DNA of 8,628 nucleotides from an uncultured Microbacteriaceae bacterium (GCA_934661165.1 CAKUJB010000060.1:1-8628), one strand, 5' to 3'. Shown: positions 1 to 7,275, counted from the stretch's first letter. Translations and numbers: made by a program. Notes: a model not told the origin generated them from the letters alone.

Positions 1-168
1 GAACTGGCACAGCGCGACGAGATCGGCGTAGGACGCATCGTCGAGCCACCGGCGCCGCCCCACGAATTCATCCCGGAAGTAGCCGAGGTGCGCGATCGGC
101 CCGCCGAACGAGGTGACCCCGAGTCGGAGGAATGCGAGGAGCACCTCGCCGGATCGCCGCACGTCCAC
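1..168 (-). CDS. chrA: Chromate transporter ChrA, N-terminal fragment (cut by window edge)
   Basis: Hand translation of the minus strand from GTG at 168 gives 56 open codons running off the window start. The segment FLRLGVTSFGGPIAHLGYF (residues 13-31), followed by a basic RRRW and then YADLVALCQF, is the hallmark opening of the CHR family: the first amphipathic/membrane segment with the TSFGGP motif. Known members export chromate (or sulfate-like oxyanions) across the cytoplasmic membrane; substrate cannot be told from this piece. The GTG at 168 is chosen because a TAGGAT hexamer ends 7 nt before it and CHR homology begins soon after. A second GTG two codons in (162-160) is possible. The gene starts 10 nt after the stop of the upstream MFS gene on the same strand, so the two may be partly co-transcribed. 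The rest of the protein lies outside the window. Confidence 0.88.
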   Translation of the reverse strand, partial: MDVRRSGEVLLAFLRLGVTSFGGPIAHLGYFRDEFVGRRRWLDDASYADLVALCQF

Positions 169-175
169 GGCGGGG

Positions 176-181
176 ATCCTA
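176..181 (-). promoter_or_regulatory. Putative -10 element (TAGGAT) of chrA
   Basis: The minus strand reads TAGGAT, then 7 nt (CCCCGCC), then the GTG of chrA. This fits the TANNNT -10 pattern of actinobacterial housekeeping promoters with transcription starting at or next to the start codon. Its first three bases are also the TAG stop codon of the MFS gene. AGGA within it could instead act as a Shine-Dalgarno sequence with 8-nt spacing. No clear -35 box is visible. Confidence 0.45.
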
Positions 182-1612
182 GGCGGTCGGGGTGTCCGGC
201 CGGGGTGCCGGCGGTGACACGACGGTGACGCGGCTCAGCGACGAGGCGCGCGGCCGGATGATGAGCGTCACGACGAAGGCGACGACCGCGAGCGCGACGC
301 ACACGACGAAGCCGATCGGTCCCGGGACGCTGAAGACGACGGTCGCGACGACGGCGACGCCGACCGCCGCGCCGAAGCGCTGCAGGGTCGTGAGGAGGCC
401 GTTCGCCCCGCCGGCGACCGCGGGCGGCACGGTCGAGATGACGAACTGGATGTTCGGCGCGACGAAGAGGCCGTTGCCGAAGCCGGCGATCGTGATCGGG
501 ACGAGGAGCATGAATCCGTTCACGTCGGGGCCCGCGACGAGGAGGATGACCCACAGCGCGAGGATGCCGAGCGCGCTGAGGCCCGTCCCGATCGGCATGC
601 CCCGCATGCCGATGCGCGGGCTGAGCATCGAGCCGGCGATCGCGCCGAACGAGAACGGCATCGCCGTGAGCGCCATGTCGAGCGCCGATCTGCCGAGCTC
701 GCCCTGCCAGTAGATCGAGATGCCGAAGAAGAAGGAGGTGAAGGATGCGAAGTAGCAGAAGGCGACGAGGATGCCGCCCGTGAAGCTCCACTCGCCGAAC
801 AGGGCGGGCGGGACGAGCGGCGTGCGGCCGCGGCGGTCGACCCGCCGCTCCCAGTACGCGAACGCGACGCCGAGCCCGACGCCGCCGGCGACGACGAGCG
901 CGAGCCACCACGGCCAGCCGAGGCCGCGGCCCTCGATGACCGGGACGAGGACGGCGAGGAGCGCGACCGTGATGAGGGCGAGCCCGACCCCGTCGAAGCC
1001 GACCTGCCGGTGCCGCTCGTGGCGGGGCACGACGAACCACGCGATGACCGCGCACGACAGCGCGATCGGCACGTTGATGAAGAACAGCCAGCGCCAGCCG
1101 AGCTCTGGCCCCGCGAGCCAGATGACGACGCCCGCGAGGACGCCGCCGATCGCCGCGGAGATGCCGATCGCCGCGCCGAGCACCCCGAGCGCACGGGCGC
1201 GGGCGCGGCCCTCGAACATGAGCTGGATGAGCGCCCCGCCGGAGGGGAAGATCATGCCGGCGCCGAGCCCCTGCACGACGCGGGCGAGCGTGATCTGCAG
1301 CTCATCGGGCGAGAGCCCGGTCCAGAGCGAGCCGACGGTGAAGCACCCGAGGCCGAGGAGGAAGACGGTGAGGTGCCCGAAGCGGTCGCCGATGCGGCCG
1401 GCGGGGATGAGCGTGAGCGCCATGACGACGGAGAAGCCCGCGGCGATCCACGCGGCGGTCGCCTCGCTCGCCTGCAGGGAGGCCTGGATGCTCGGCACCG
1501 CGATGTTCACGACCGTGAGATCGAGGGTCGCCATGCCGACGGCCGTGCAGATGACGGCGAGGGCGACGCCGAGACGCGGGATCCGGACGGCGCCGGTGCC
1601 GAGGTTCGCCAC
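179..1612 (-). CDS. MFS transporter, DHA2 (EmrB/QacA-like) drug exporter
   Basis: An integral membrane protein of 477 residues from GTG 1612. Visible MFS marks, numbered from that GTG: LDLTVVNIAVPSI in the first membrane segment (about 30-42, motif D1 of proton-drug antiporters); AGRIGDRFG in the first cytoplasmic loop (about 71-79, motif A); a glycine-rich GISAAIGGVLAG in helix 5 (about 150-161, motif C of exporters); and GWRWLFFINVP (about 172-182), typical of DHA2. Length and hydrophobic periodicity fit about 14 helices. Family knowledge suggests proton-driven export of drugs or other small molecules; the substrate is unknown. An in-frame TTG at 1624 would give 481 residues, but it directly abuts its AAAGGGAG sequence with no spacing, so I prefer the GTG. 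The gene is divergent from purC and followed after 10 nt by chrA. The tail is a short Pro/Ser-rich stretch, probably cytoplasmic. Confidence 0.88.
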   Translation of the reverse strand: MANLGTGAVRIPRLGVALAVICTAVGMATLDLTVVNIAVPSIQASLQASEATAAWIAAGFSVVMALTLIPAGRIGDRFGHLTVFLLGLGCFTVGSLWTGLSPDELQITLARVVQGLGAGMIFPSGGALIQLMFEGRARARALGVLGAAIGISAAIGGVLAGVVIWLAGPELGWRWLFFINVPIALSCAVIAWFVVPRHERHRQVGFDGVGLALITVALLAVLVPVIEGRGLGWPWWLALVVAGGVGLGVAFAYWERRVDRRGRTPLVPPALFGEWSFTGGILVAFCYFASFTSFFFGISIYWQGELGRSALDMALTAMPFSFGAIAGSMLSPRIGMRGMPIGTGLSALGILALWVILLVAGPDVNGFMLLVPITIAGFGNGLFVAPNIQFVISTVPPAVAGGANGLLTTLQRFGAAVGVAVVATVVFSVPGPIGFVVCVALAVVAFVVTLIIRPRASSLSRVTVVSPPAPRPDTPTA

Positions 1613-1618
1613 CCCTCT

Positions 1619-1624
1619 ATCCAA
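1619..1624 (-). promoter_or_regulatory. Putative -10 element (TTGGAT) of the MFS gene
   Basis: The minus strand reads TTGGAT, 6 nt (AGAGGG), then GTG. The spacing matches the other genes here, but the normally conserved A at position 2 is T, so this is the weakest of the set. The AAAGGGAG at 1632-1625 could instead serve as a Shine-Dalgarno sequence for the same GTG at a rather long 12 nt. Confidence 0.25.
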
Positions 1625-1659
1625 CTCCCTTTCCGTGCGACCGCGGACCGCGCCTGCGG

Positions 1660-1665
1660 GATGAT
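1660..1665 (+). promoter_or_regulatory. Putative -10 element (GATGAT) of purC
   Basis: GATGAT is followed by 6 nt (GGACGC) and the purC ATG. It keeps the A2 and T6 of TANNNT but has G at position 1. The following GGACGC resembles the GGGCGC before purS and GGACGG before purL. There is no purine-rich Shine-Dalgarno sequence at normal spacing. The whole divergent gap to the MFS gene is 59 bp, so the two promoters must overlap. Confidence 0.3.
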
Positions 1666-1671
1666 GGACGC

Positions 1672-2520
1672 ATGGACCTCACGGGCTGGCGCCACGACTA
1701 CTCCGGCAAGGGCCGCGACCTCTACAGCCGGCCGGAGCTGCCCGGCCGCGTGCTCATGGTCGCCTCGGACCGCGTCTCCGCATTCGACCACGTCCTCGAG
1801 CCAGCGATCCCGGGCAAGGGCGCGCTGCTCACGCGACTGTCGCGCTGGTGGTTCGCCCGGTTCGACTGGCTGCCGAACCACCTCGTCGCGGACGAGTCGC
1901 CGATCCCTCCCGGGGTCGCGGACCGGGCGATGCTCGTGCGGGTGCTCGAGATGCATCCGGTCGAATGCGTCGTGCGCGGCTACCTCACCGGCTCCGGCTG
2001 GAAGGAGTACCAGGCGTCCGGCACGGTGTGCGGCATCGCGCTGCCGCCGGGCCTCGCCGACGGCGACCGGCTCCCGGAGCCCATCTTCACGCCCGCGTGG
2101 AAGGCGCCGCTCGGCGAGCACGACGAGAACATCACGTACGAGCGAGCGGTCGAGCTCGTCGGCGAGTCGACGGCGGCGGCGCTGCGAGACGCCTCGCTGC
2201 GGATCTTCGCCGAGGCGTCGGCGATCGCCGAGGCGCGCGGCGTCATCATCGCCGACACGAAGTTCGAGTTCGGCGCCGACCCGGCGACCGGGGAGTCGAT
2301 CGTCCTCGCGGACGAGGTCCTCACGAGCGATTCGAGCCGCTTCTGGGACAAGGCCGCCTACGACGCGGGCCGCCGCGGCGTCTCGTGGGACAAGCAGGGG
2401 GTGCGCGACTGGCTCGCCGCCCGCTGGGACGGCGAGGGCACGCCCCCGCGCCTCGACGAGACGATCGTCGCCTCGACCGCGGCCCGCTACGCCGAGCTGC
2501 TCGCCCGCCTCACCGCCTGA
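1672..2520 (+). CDS. purC: SAICAR synthetase (phosphoribosylaminoimidazole-succinocarboxamide synthase)
   Basis: PurC joins aspartate to CAIR using ATP, giving SAICAR in step 7 of the purine pathway; it is a cytoplasmic enzyme. The 282-residue protein has family motifs in order: SGKGRDLY (11-18, nucleotide-binding loop), SDRVSAFD (32-39), PGKGALLTRLSRWWF (47-61), VRGYLTGSGW (101-110), CGIALPPGL (120-128), HDENI (150-154), IIADTKFEFG (192-201) and DEVLTSDSSRFW (214-225). Length and motif order match the actinobacterial single-domain enzyme. Start ATG 1672 places the SGK motif at the usual distance from the N terminus, and an ATG at 1661 is out of frame. The gene leads a plus-strand purC-purS-purQ run, 20 nt ahead of purS. 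Two small oddities, G in SGKGRD where V or T is common and W in TPAWKA where T is common, look like lineage variation rather than damage. Confidence 0.97.
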   Translation: MDLTGWRHDYSGKGRDLYSRPELPGRVLMVASDRVSAFDHVLEPAIPGKGALLTRLSRWWFARFDWLPNHLVADESPIPPGVADRAMLVRVLEMHPVECVVRGYLTGSGWKEYQASGTVCGIALPPGLADGDRLPEPIFTPAWKAPLGEHDENITYERAVELVGESTAAALRDASLRIFAEASAIAEARGVIIADTKFEFGADPATGESIVLADEVLTSDSSRFWDKAAYDAGRRGVSWDKQGVRDWLAARWDGEGTPPRLDETIVASTAARYAELLARLTA

Positions 2521-2528
2521 CTGGCCGG

Positions 2529-2534
2529 TAGACT
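2529..2534 (+). promoter_or_regulatory. Putative -10 element (TAGACT) of purS
   Basis: TAGACT is followed by 6 nt (GGGCGC) and the GTG of purS, all inside the 20-nt gap after purC. It is a full TANNNT match at leaderless spacing and is nearly the same string as the one before purL (TAGGCT, 6 nt, GTG). It suggests purSQ has its own start in addition to read-through from purC. No -35 box is evident. Confidence 0.5.
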
Positions 2535-2540
2535 GGGCGC

Positions 2541-2840
2541 GTGGCCGTGATCGTCGTCGAAGTCATGCCGAAGCCCGAGCTCCTCGATCCTGCGGGGAAG
2601 GCCGTGCTCGGCCTGCTCGGCCGTCGCGGCGACACCGGCTACGGCGAGGTCCGCATCGGGAAGCGCTTCGAGCTCACCCGCGAGGGGCCCGTGACGCGAG
2701 AGGTGCTGGACGAGGTCCGCGCGCTCGCGGAGGACGTCCTGGCGAACACGGTCATCGAGGACGTCGTCGCCGTCTACGAGCGCGGCGCCGAGCACGAGTT
2801 CGACGAGTTCAGCGGCGTCATCGCCGGCGAGACGTACTGA
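2541..2840 (+). CDS. purS: FGAM synthetase subunit PurS
   Basis: PurS is the small non-catalytic subunit that bridges PurQ and PurL in the three-part FGAM synthetase, where ammonia made by PurQ is passed to PurL. The 99-residue protein shows the expected pattern: a first strand VIVVEVMPKPELLDPAGKAV (3-22), GYGEVRIGKRFEL (33-45) and LANTVIEDVVAVY (67-79). Family members are usually about 80-85 residues; this one carries an acidic extension of roughly 16 residues (84-99) of unknown role. Start GTG 2541 is the only start that retains the first beta strand; it follows purC by 20 nt. The stop lies 2 nt before the purQ ATG, indicating tight co-translation with the amidotransferase subunit. Confidence 0.95.
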   Translation: MAVIVVEVMPKPELLDPAGKAVLGLLGRRGDTGYGEVRIGKRFELTREGPVTREVLDEVRALAEDVLANTVIEDVVAVYERGAEHEFDEFSGVIAGETY

Positions 2841-2842
2841 TC

Positions 2843-3541
<699 letters not shown>

Positions 3542-3550
3542 CCGAGCGGT

Positions 3551-3955
3551 TCAGGCGCGGCGCGCCCACGCGTCGGCGACGAGGTCGCGCAGGACCTCGC
3601 GATCGACGCGGTCGAGGCGCTTGAGGTACAGGCAGCCCTTGCCGACGGTGTGCTCGCCGAGCCGCTCGTACCGGGGGTCGGGCTCCGCGTAGTCGTCGTA
3701 CACCCCGTAGATCGTGAGCGCGGCCTTCCGCGGCGAGAAGCCGACCACGAACCAGTCGGTCGTCCCCGACGTGTTCGTGTACGGCATCGACCCATAGCCG
3801 ACCATCGACGGCCCCCACATGACCGGGTCGACGCCGGTCACCTCGCGCATGAGGTCGCGGACCTCGAGCCCGTCCGCGCGGCGCCCCGGGGCGGGGACGG
3901 CATCGAGGAATGCGTCGACGCTCGCCCCCGTCGGCCGCGTCTTCGGCTCGCTCAC
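3551..3955 (-). CDS. DUF1801 domain protein
   Basis: A 134-residue soluble protein that is one DUF1801 (YdhG-like) domain. The recognisable core is LMREVTGVDPVMWGPSM (35-51), then GYG and PYT (53-60), DWFVVGFSPRKAALTIYG (67-84) and GKGCLYLKRLDRVD (105-118). Structures of the family show a small alpha/beta fold; no enzymatic activity is firmly established, so I give no function. Start GTG 3955 is preferred: TACGAT ends 6 nt before it, and translation from the overlapping ATG at 3963 stops after three codons. The open frame continues upstream through the CPBP gene, but that part is an antisense-like shadow rich in Arg/Ser. It lies 25 nt downstream of the CPBP gene on the same strand and is convergent with purQ. 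Confidence 0.88.
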   Translation of the reverse strand: MSEPKTRPTGASVDAFLDAVPAPGRRADGLEVRDLMREVTGVDPVMWGPSMVGYGSMPYTNTSGTTDWFVVGFSPRKAALTIYGVYDDYAEPDPRYERLGEHTVGKGCLYLKRLDRVDREVLRDLVADAWARRA

Positions 3956-3961
3956 GCCGCC

Positions 3962-3967
3962 ATCGTA
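3962..3967 (-). promoter_or_regulatory. Putative -10 element (TACGAT) of the DUF1801 gene
   Basis: The minus strand reads TACGAT, 6 nt (GGCGGC), GTG. It is a full TANNNT match at leaderless spacing, located in the 25-nt gap after the CPBP stop. It sits just downstream of a run of C and G (CCCGGGGGG). Confidence 0.5.
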
Positions 3968-3980
3968 CGTCCCCCCGGGT

Positions 3981-4811
3981 TCAGGTGAGGAAGATCGGGA
4001 TCGCGCCGGTGTGGGCGTGGACGATGACGAGGAAGACGATGAGGTCGAAGAGCAGGTGCACCGTGAGGACGTACGCGAGCGAGCGCGTTCGGCGGAAGAG
4101 CCAGCCCTGCAGCAGCGCGAAGGGGATCGTGAGCAGCGGCCCCCACGACTGGTACCCGAGCTCCCAGAGGAATGCGACGAAGACGACCGCCTGCAGCGCA
4201 TTCGCCTGCCACGTGGGGAAGTGCCGCAGGTAGAGCGCGAAGACCGTGCAGATGAAGAACAGCTCGTCCCAGGTGCCCACCGCGTTGACCCCGACGAAGA
4301 GCCTCGCGATCTCGTGCCACTCGGAGACGGCCGGCCAGTTGCGGTAGACGCCCGAGGTGATGAAGTAGAACGGCAGGATGAGCCACCCGGCGACGAGGAC
4401 GAGCCCGAGGTAGGCCCACTGCAGCCGCGACCACGGCCAGGCGCCGCGCCACGGGAACCGCACCTCGCGGTCGCCGAAGACCCGCCGCGACAGCACGAAC
4501 GGCACCGCGACCGCGGCGGTGAAGACGACGCCGAGCAGCGCGATGTTGCCCCAGGAGATGTCCGCCTCGACCGAGACCGTCGAGACGATCGCGAGGCCCA
4601 CCGCGATGACGGTGAGGTCGGGGCCGAGGCGCGTCGTGCGGCCGAGCCGGTCGAGCCACCACGCGAGGAGCACCGCGGCGGCGAGCACCGCCCAGCCGAT
4701 GACGAGGAGTCGCAGCGGCAGCAGGAGCACGGCGGACGCGCCGACGAGGAGCGCGGGGACGAGGCCGAGGGACCAGGGTGGCACCTCATGCTGCGACCGC
4801 GACACGCCCAT
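3981..4811 (-). CDS. CPBP-like (CAAX/Abi) intramembrane protease family protein
   Basis: A 276-residue protein with about seven or eight hydrophobic segments (roughly 15-32, 36-53, 66-80, 88-107, 133-152, 183-196, 205-220, 225-238 and 246-266). The second half resembles the CPBP family of intramembrane glutamic proteases: TWDELFFICTVF (180-191) sits where motif 1 (EExxxR) belongs, FVAFLWELGY (211-220) where motif 2 (FxxxH) belongs, and VHLLFDL (251-257) matches motif 3 (HxxxN/D). Motif 1 has Asp182-Glu183 instead of Glu-Glu and no Arg, and motif 2 lacks its His, so activity is uncertain. Known relatives process CAAX proteins, bacteriocins or stress factors; the substrate here is unknown. ATG 4811 has no Shine-Dalgarno sequence but has CAGTAT 6 nt upstream. 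It lies 137 nt downstream of purL and 25 nt ahead of the DUF1801 gene. Confidence 0.75.
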   Translation of the reverse strand: MGVSRSQHEVPPWSLGLVPALLVGASAVLLLPLRLLVIGWAVLAAAVLLAWWLDRLGRTTRLGPDLTVIAVGLAIVSTVSVEADISWGNIALLGVVFTAAVAVPFVLSRRVFGDREVRFPWRGAWPWSRLQWAYLGLVLVAGWLILPFYFITSGVYRNWPAVSEWHEIARLFVGVNAVGTWDELFFICTVFALYLRHFPTWQANALQAVVFVAFLWELGYQSWGPLLTIPFALLQGWLFRRTRSLAYVLTVHLLFDLIVFLVIVHAHTGAIPIFLT

Positions 4812-4817
4812 CCGGAA

Positions 4818-4823
4818 ATACTG
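4818..4823 (-). promoter_or_regulatory. Putative -10 element (CAGTAT) of the CPBP gene
   Basis: The minus strand reads CAGTAT, 6 nt (TTCCGG), ATG. A2 and T6 of the -10 consensus are kept; C replaces T at position 1. It lies in one of the few AT-richer spots of the 137-nt gap after purL, and no Shine-Dalgarno sequence is present. Confidence 0.4.
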
Positions 4824-4883
4824 CCCGAAATCGCGTCACGATCCGCGTCATCCGCGGTCTCTGTTCATGCACCATCACGATTC

Positions 4884-4899
4884 GCGGTCCCGATACCGC
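4884..4899 (-). other. Small stem-loop downstream of purL
   Basis: An inverted repeat, GCGGT (4884-4888) and ACCGC (4895-4899), encloses a 6-nt loop. It comes right after the larger purL-end stem-loop in the direction of purL transcription. Five base pairs alone could be chance; the tandem placement is the reason to list it. Confidence 0.3.
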
Positions 4900-4901
4900 A
4901 C

Positions 4902-4943
4902 CCCGGTGGCCCGGCGCGGACAACCCGCGCGCCGGGCACCGGG
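4902..4943 (-). terminator. Strong GC-rich stem-loop after purL, probable terminator
   Basis: CCCGGTG (4902-4908) plus CCCGGCGCG (4910-4918) pair with CGCGCCGGG (4928-4936) plus CACCGGG (4937-4943). This gives 16 base pairs with a single bulged base at 4909 and a 9-nt loop. It begins 5 nt after the purL stop. No T-rich tract follows on the minus strand, so it is a non-canonical terminator or a 3'-end stabiliser. T-less stems are common at actinobacterial gene ends. Confidence 0.65.
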
Positions 4944-4948
4944 TCGGC

Positions 4949-7252
4949 TCAGGCGCCGAATGCGGCGGGGAGCGTCGCGCGGTGCACCGCGCCGAGCTCG
5001 TCGAGTCCGATCGTGAAGCGGTCCTGCACCTCGAGCTCGCCCGTGGCCGAGGTGACGCCGATCCTGAGCACCGGGATGTCGCGACCCCGGCACAGCCCGA
5101 CGAACTTCACGTCGTCCTCGCGCGGCACGCTCACGAGCATGCGCCCGGTCGACTCGCTGAACAGCGCGGTGGCGGCATCGACGCCGTCGCGCTCCATGAG
5201 CTCCTCGAGCCAGACGCGGGCGCCGATGCCGAAGCGGAGCACCGCGTCGACGAGCGCCTGCGCGAGACCGCCGTCGGCGAGGTCGTGCGCGGAGTCCACG
5301 AGCGACTCCTGGGCGGCGGCCGAGATCGTCGCGGCGAGCCGGCGCTCGAAGCCGAGATCAACCGCTGGCGGGCGACCGCCCAGATGCCCGTGGACGACGT
5401 CGGCCCAGGCGCTGCCGTCGAGCTCGAGCCTCGTCGTGCCGAGGAGGTAGATGTTGTGCCCGTCGTCCTGCCATCCGGAGGGGATGCGGCGGCCGACGTC
5501 GTCGATGAGGCCGAGCACCGCGATCGTCGGCGTCGGATGGATCGCGGTGTCGCCCGTCTGGTTGTAGAGCGAGACGTTGCCGCCCGTGACCGGGATGCCG
5601 AGCTCGAGGCAGCCGTCCGCGAGCCCGGTGACGGTGCGCTCGAACTGCCACATGACCTCGGGGTCCTCCGGCGAGCCGAAGTTGAGGCAGTCGGAGACCG
5701 CCGCCGGCGTCGCGCCGGTCGCCGCGACGTTGCGGTGCGCCTCCGCGAGCGCGAGCTGCGCGCCCGCGTACGGGTCGAGCTGCGAGTACCGGCCGTTGGC
5801 GTCCATCGCGATCGCGAAGCCGAGGCCCGACTCCTCGTCGATGCGGACCATGCCCGCGTCGTCCGGGCTCGTGAGCGCCGTGTTGCCCATGACGTAGTGG
5901 TCGTACTGCGAGGTGATCCACGACGGGTCGGCGAGGTTCGGGCTCGCGGCGAGCTGCAGGAGCTGCGCGCGCAGTGTCGCGCCGTCGAGTGCGCGCTCGA
6001 GGCGGGCCGCGCTGTCCGCATTCAGGTCGTCGATCCAGTCCGGTCGGGAGATCGGGCGCTCGTAGACGGGGCCGTCGACCGCGACCGTGCGGGGGTCGAC
6101 GTCGACGATCGTCTCGCCGCGCCAGCGGATGACGAGCCGGCCGGAGTCGGTGACCTCGCCGAGGACGGACGTCTCGACGTCCCATTTCTCGGTCACCGCG
6201 AGGAAGCCCGCGAGCTTGTCGGGGTGGACGATCGCCATCATCCGCTCCTGCGACTCCGACATGAGGATCTCCTCGGGCGTCAGGGTCGGGTCGCGCAGCA
6301 GCACCTCGTCGAGGTCGATTCGCATTCCGCCGTCGCCGTTCGAGGCAAGCTCGCTCGTCGCGCACGAGATGCCGGCCGCGCCGAGGTCCTGGATGCCCTC
6401 GACGAGCGAGCCGGCGAAGAGCTCGAGGCAGCACTCGATGAGCACCTTCTCGGCGAAGGGGTCGCCGACCTGGACCGCGGGACGCTTGCGGCCCGAGCCC
6501 TCCTCGAAGGACTCCGACGCGAGGATCGAGGCGCCGCCGATGCCGTCGCCGCCCGTGCGGGCGCCGAACAGGACCACCTTGTTGCCCGCGCCCCGCGCAT
6601 TCGCGAGATGGAGGTCCTCGTGGCGCAGCACACCGACCGCGAGCGCGTTGACGAGCGGGTTCGCCTGGTAGACGGGATCGAACCGGGTCTCGCCGCCGAT
6701 GTTCGGCAGCCCGAGGCAGTTGCCGTAGAAGGAGATGCCCGCGACGACGCCGTGCACGACGCGCGCCGTGTCGGGGTCGCCGACGCGGCCGAAGCGCAGC
6801 GAGTCCATGACCGCGACGGGGCGCGCGCCCATCGAGATGATGTCGCGGACGATCCCGCCGACGCCCGTCGCCGCCCCCTGGAACGGCTCGATGAAGGAGG
6901 GGTGGTTGTGCGACTCGACCTTGAACGTGACGGCCCAGCCCTCGCCGGCGTCGATGACGCCCGCGTTCTCGCCCATGCCGACCATGAGCCGCGTGCGCAT
7001 CTCCTCGGAGACCTTCTGGCCGAACTGCCTGAGGTGCACCTTCGACGACTTGTACGAGCAGTGCTCCGACCACATGACGGAGTACATCGCGAGCTCGCCG
7101 CTCGTCGGTCGGCGCCCGAGGATGTCCCGGATGCGCTGGTACTCGTCCTCCTTGAGCCCGAGCGCCGCGAAGGGCTGGACGCGCTCCGGCGTGGCGGCCG
7201 CATTCGCGACGGAATCGATCTGGGCGCTCGGGGCGCTCGGGGCCGCAGTCAC
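4949..7252 (-). CDS. purL: FGAM synthetase large subunit PurL
   Basis: This is the ATP-dependent synthetase subunit that turns FGAR plus ammonia into FGAM, working with PurS and PurQ. The 767 residues match the small, three-part-system PurL rather than the ~1300-residue fused enzyme. Motifs in order: SEHCSYKSSK (62-71), GMGENAGVID (92-101), KVESHNHPSF with EPFQGAATGVGGI (111-134, first AIR synthase-like nucleotide region), RTGGDGIGGAS (232-242), QDLGAAGISCATSELA (288-303), SESQERM (332-338), then in the second half DCLNFGSPEDPEVMW (521-535), TGGNVSLYNQTGD (556-568), AHDLADGGLAQALVD (655-669) and FSESTGRMLVSVP (698-710). GTG 7252 is the start: TAGGCT precedes it by 6 nt. The first ~20 residues are a variable Ala/Pro/Ser tail. 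The gene faces purSQ from the opposite strand, with two unrelated genes between. Confidence 0.97.
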   Translation of the reverse strand: MTAAPSAPSAQIDSVANAAATPERVQPFAALGLKEDEYQRIRDILGRRPTSGELAMYSVMWSEHCSYKSSKVHLRQFGQKVSEEMRTRLMVGMGENAGVIDAGEGWAVTFKVESHNHPSFIEPFQGAATGVGGIVRDIISMGARPVAVMDSLRFGRVGDPDTARVVHGVVAGISFYGNCLGLPNIGGETRFDPVYQANPLVNALAVGVLRHEDLHLANARGAGNKVVLFGARTGGDGIGGASILASESFEEGSGRKRPAVQVGDPFAEKVLIECCLELFAGSLVEGIQDLGAAGISCATSELASNGDGGMRIDLDEVLLRDPTLTPEEILMSESQERMMAIVHPDKLAGFLAVTEKWDVETSVLGEVTDSGRLVIRWRGETIVDVDPRTVAVDGPVYERPISRPDWIDDLNADSAARLERALDGATLRAQLLQLAASPNLADPSWITSQYDHYVMGNTALTSPDDAGMVRIDEESGLGFAIAMDANGRYSQLDPYAGAQLALAEAHRNVAATGATPAAVSDCLNFGSPEDPEVMWQFERTVTGLADGCLELGIPVTGGNVSLYNQTGDTAIHPTPTIAVLGLIDDVGRRIPSGWQDDGHNIYLLGTTRLELDGSAWADVVHGHLGGRPPAVDLGFERRLAATISAAAQESLVDSAHDLADGGLAQALVDAVLRFGIGARVWLEELMERDGVDAATALFSESTGRMLVSVPREDDVKFVGLCRGRDIPVLRIGVTSATGELEVQDRFTIGLDELGAVHRATLPAAFGA
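7221..7239 (-). repeat. Short tandem duplication in the purL 5' end
   Basis: GGGCGCTCG occurs twice in a row (7222-7230 and 7231-7239), encoding an Ala-Pro-Ser repeat at residues 4-9 of PurL, inside the unconserved N-terminal tail. It may be a replication-slippage product with no functional effect. Confidence 0.4.
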
Positions 7253-7258
7253 CCGTCC

Positions 7259-7264
7259 AGCCTA
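7259..7264 (-). promoter_or_regulatory. Putative -10 element (TAGGCT) of purL
   Basis: The minus strand reads TAGGCT, 6 nt (GGACGG), GTG of purL. It closely resembles the purS arrangement (TAGACT, GGGCGC, GTG), which hints that the split FGAM synthetase genes share promoter architecture. It lies in the 23-nt gap after the upstream gene's stop. No -35 box is evident. Confidence 0.5.
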
Positions 7265-7275
7265 CCCAGCCGGCC

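Noticed and set aside
192..1664. Two plus-strand open frames opposite the MFS transporter
   Set aside because: Low-complexity Ala/Pro/Thr/Arg composition and no motif, against clear MFS motifs on the other strand.
1613..1671. A purine riboswitch ahead of purC
   Set aside because: The gap is only 59 bp and has no aptamer-like pairing; leaderless spacing leaves no 5' UTR.
1702..1725. Possible damage to the PurC nucleotide loop (SGKGRD instead of SGKVRD)
   Set aside because: All other PurC motifs are intact and the frame is full length, so this is likely normal variation.
1010..2842. Upstream in-frame extension of purQ by about 600 codons
   Set aside because: The extension is antisense to the MFS gene and out of frame with purC and purS; PurQ homology starts sharply at ATG 2843.
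3542..3550. A bidirectional terminator between purQ and the DUF1801 gene
   Set aside because: Only 9 nt separate the stops and I found no stem-loop there.
3956..4789. Extension of the DUF1801 frame into a 412-residue fusion protein
   Set aside because: The extra part is an Arg/Ser-rich shadow of the CPBP gene; DUF1801 homology and a -10-like hexamer support the start at 3955.
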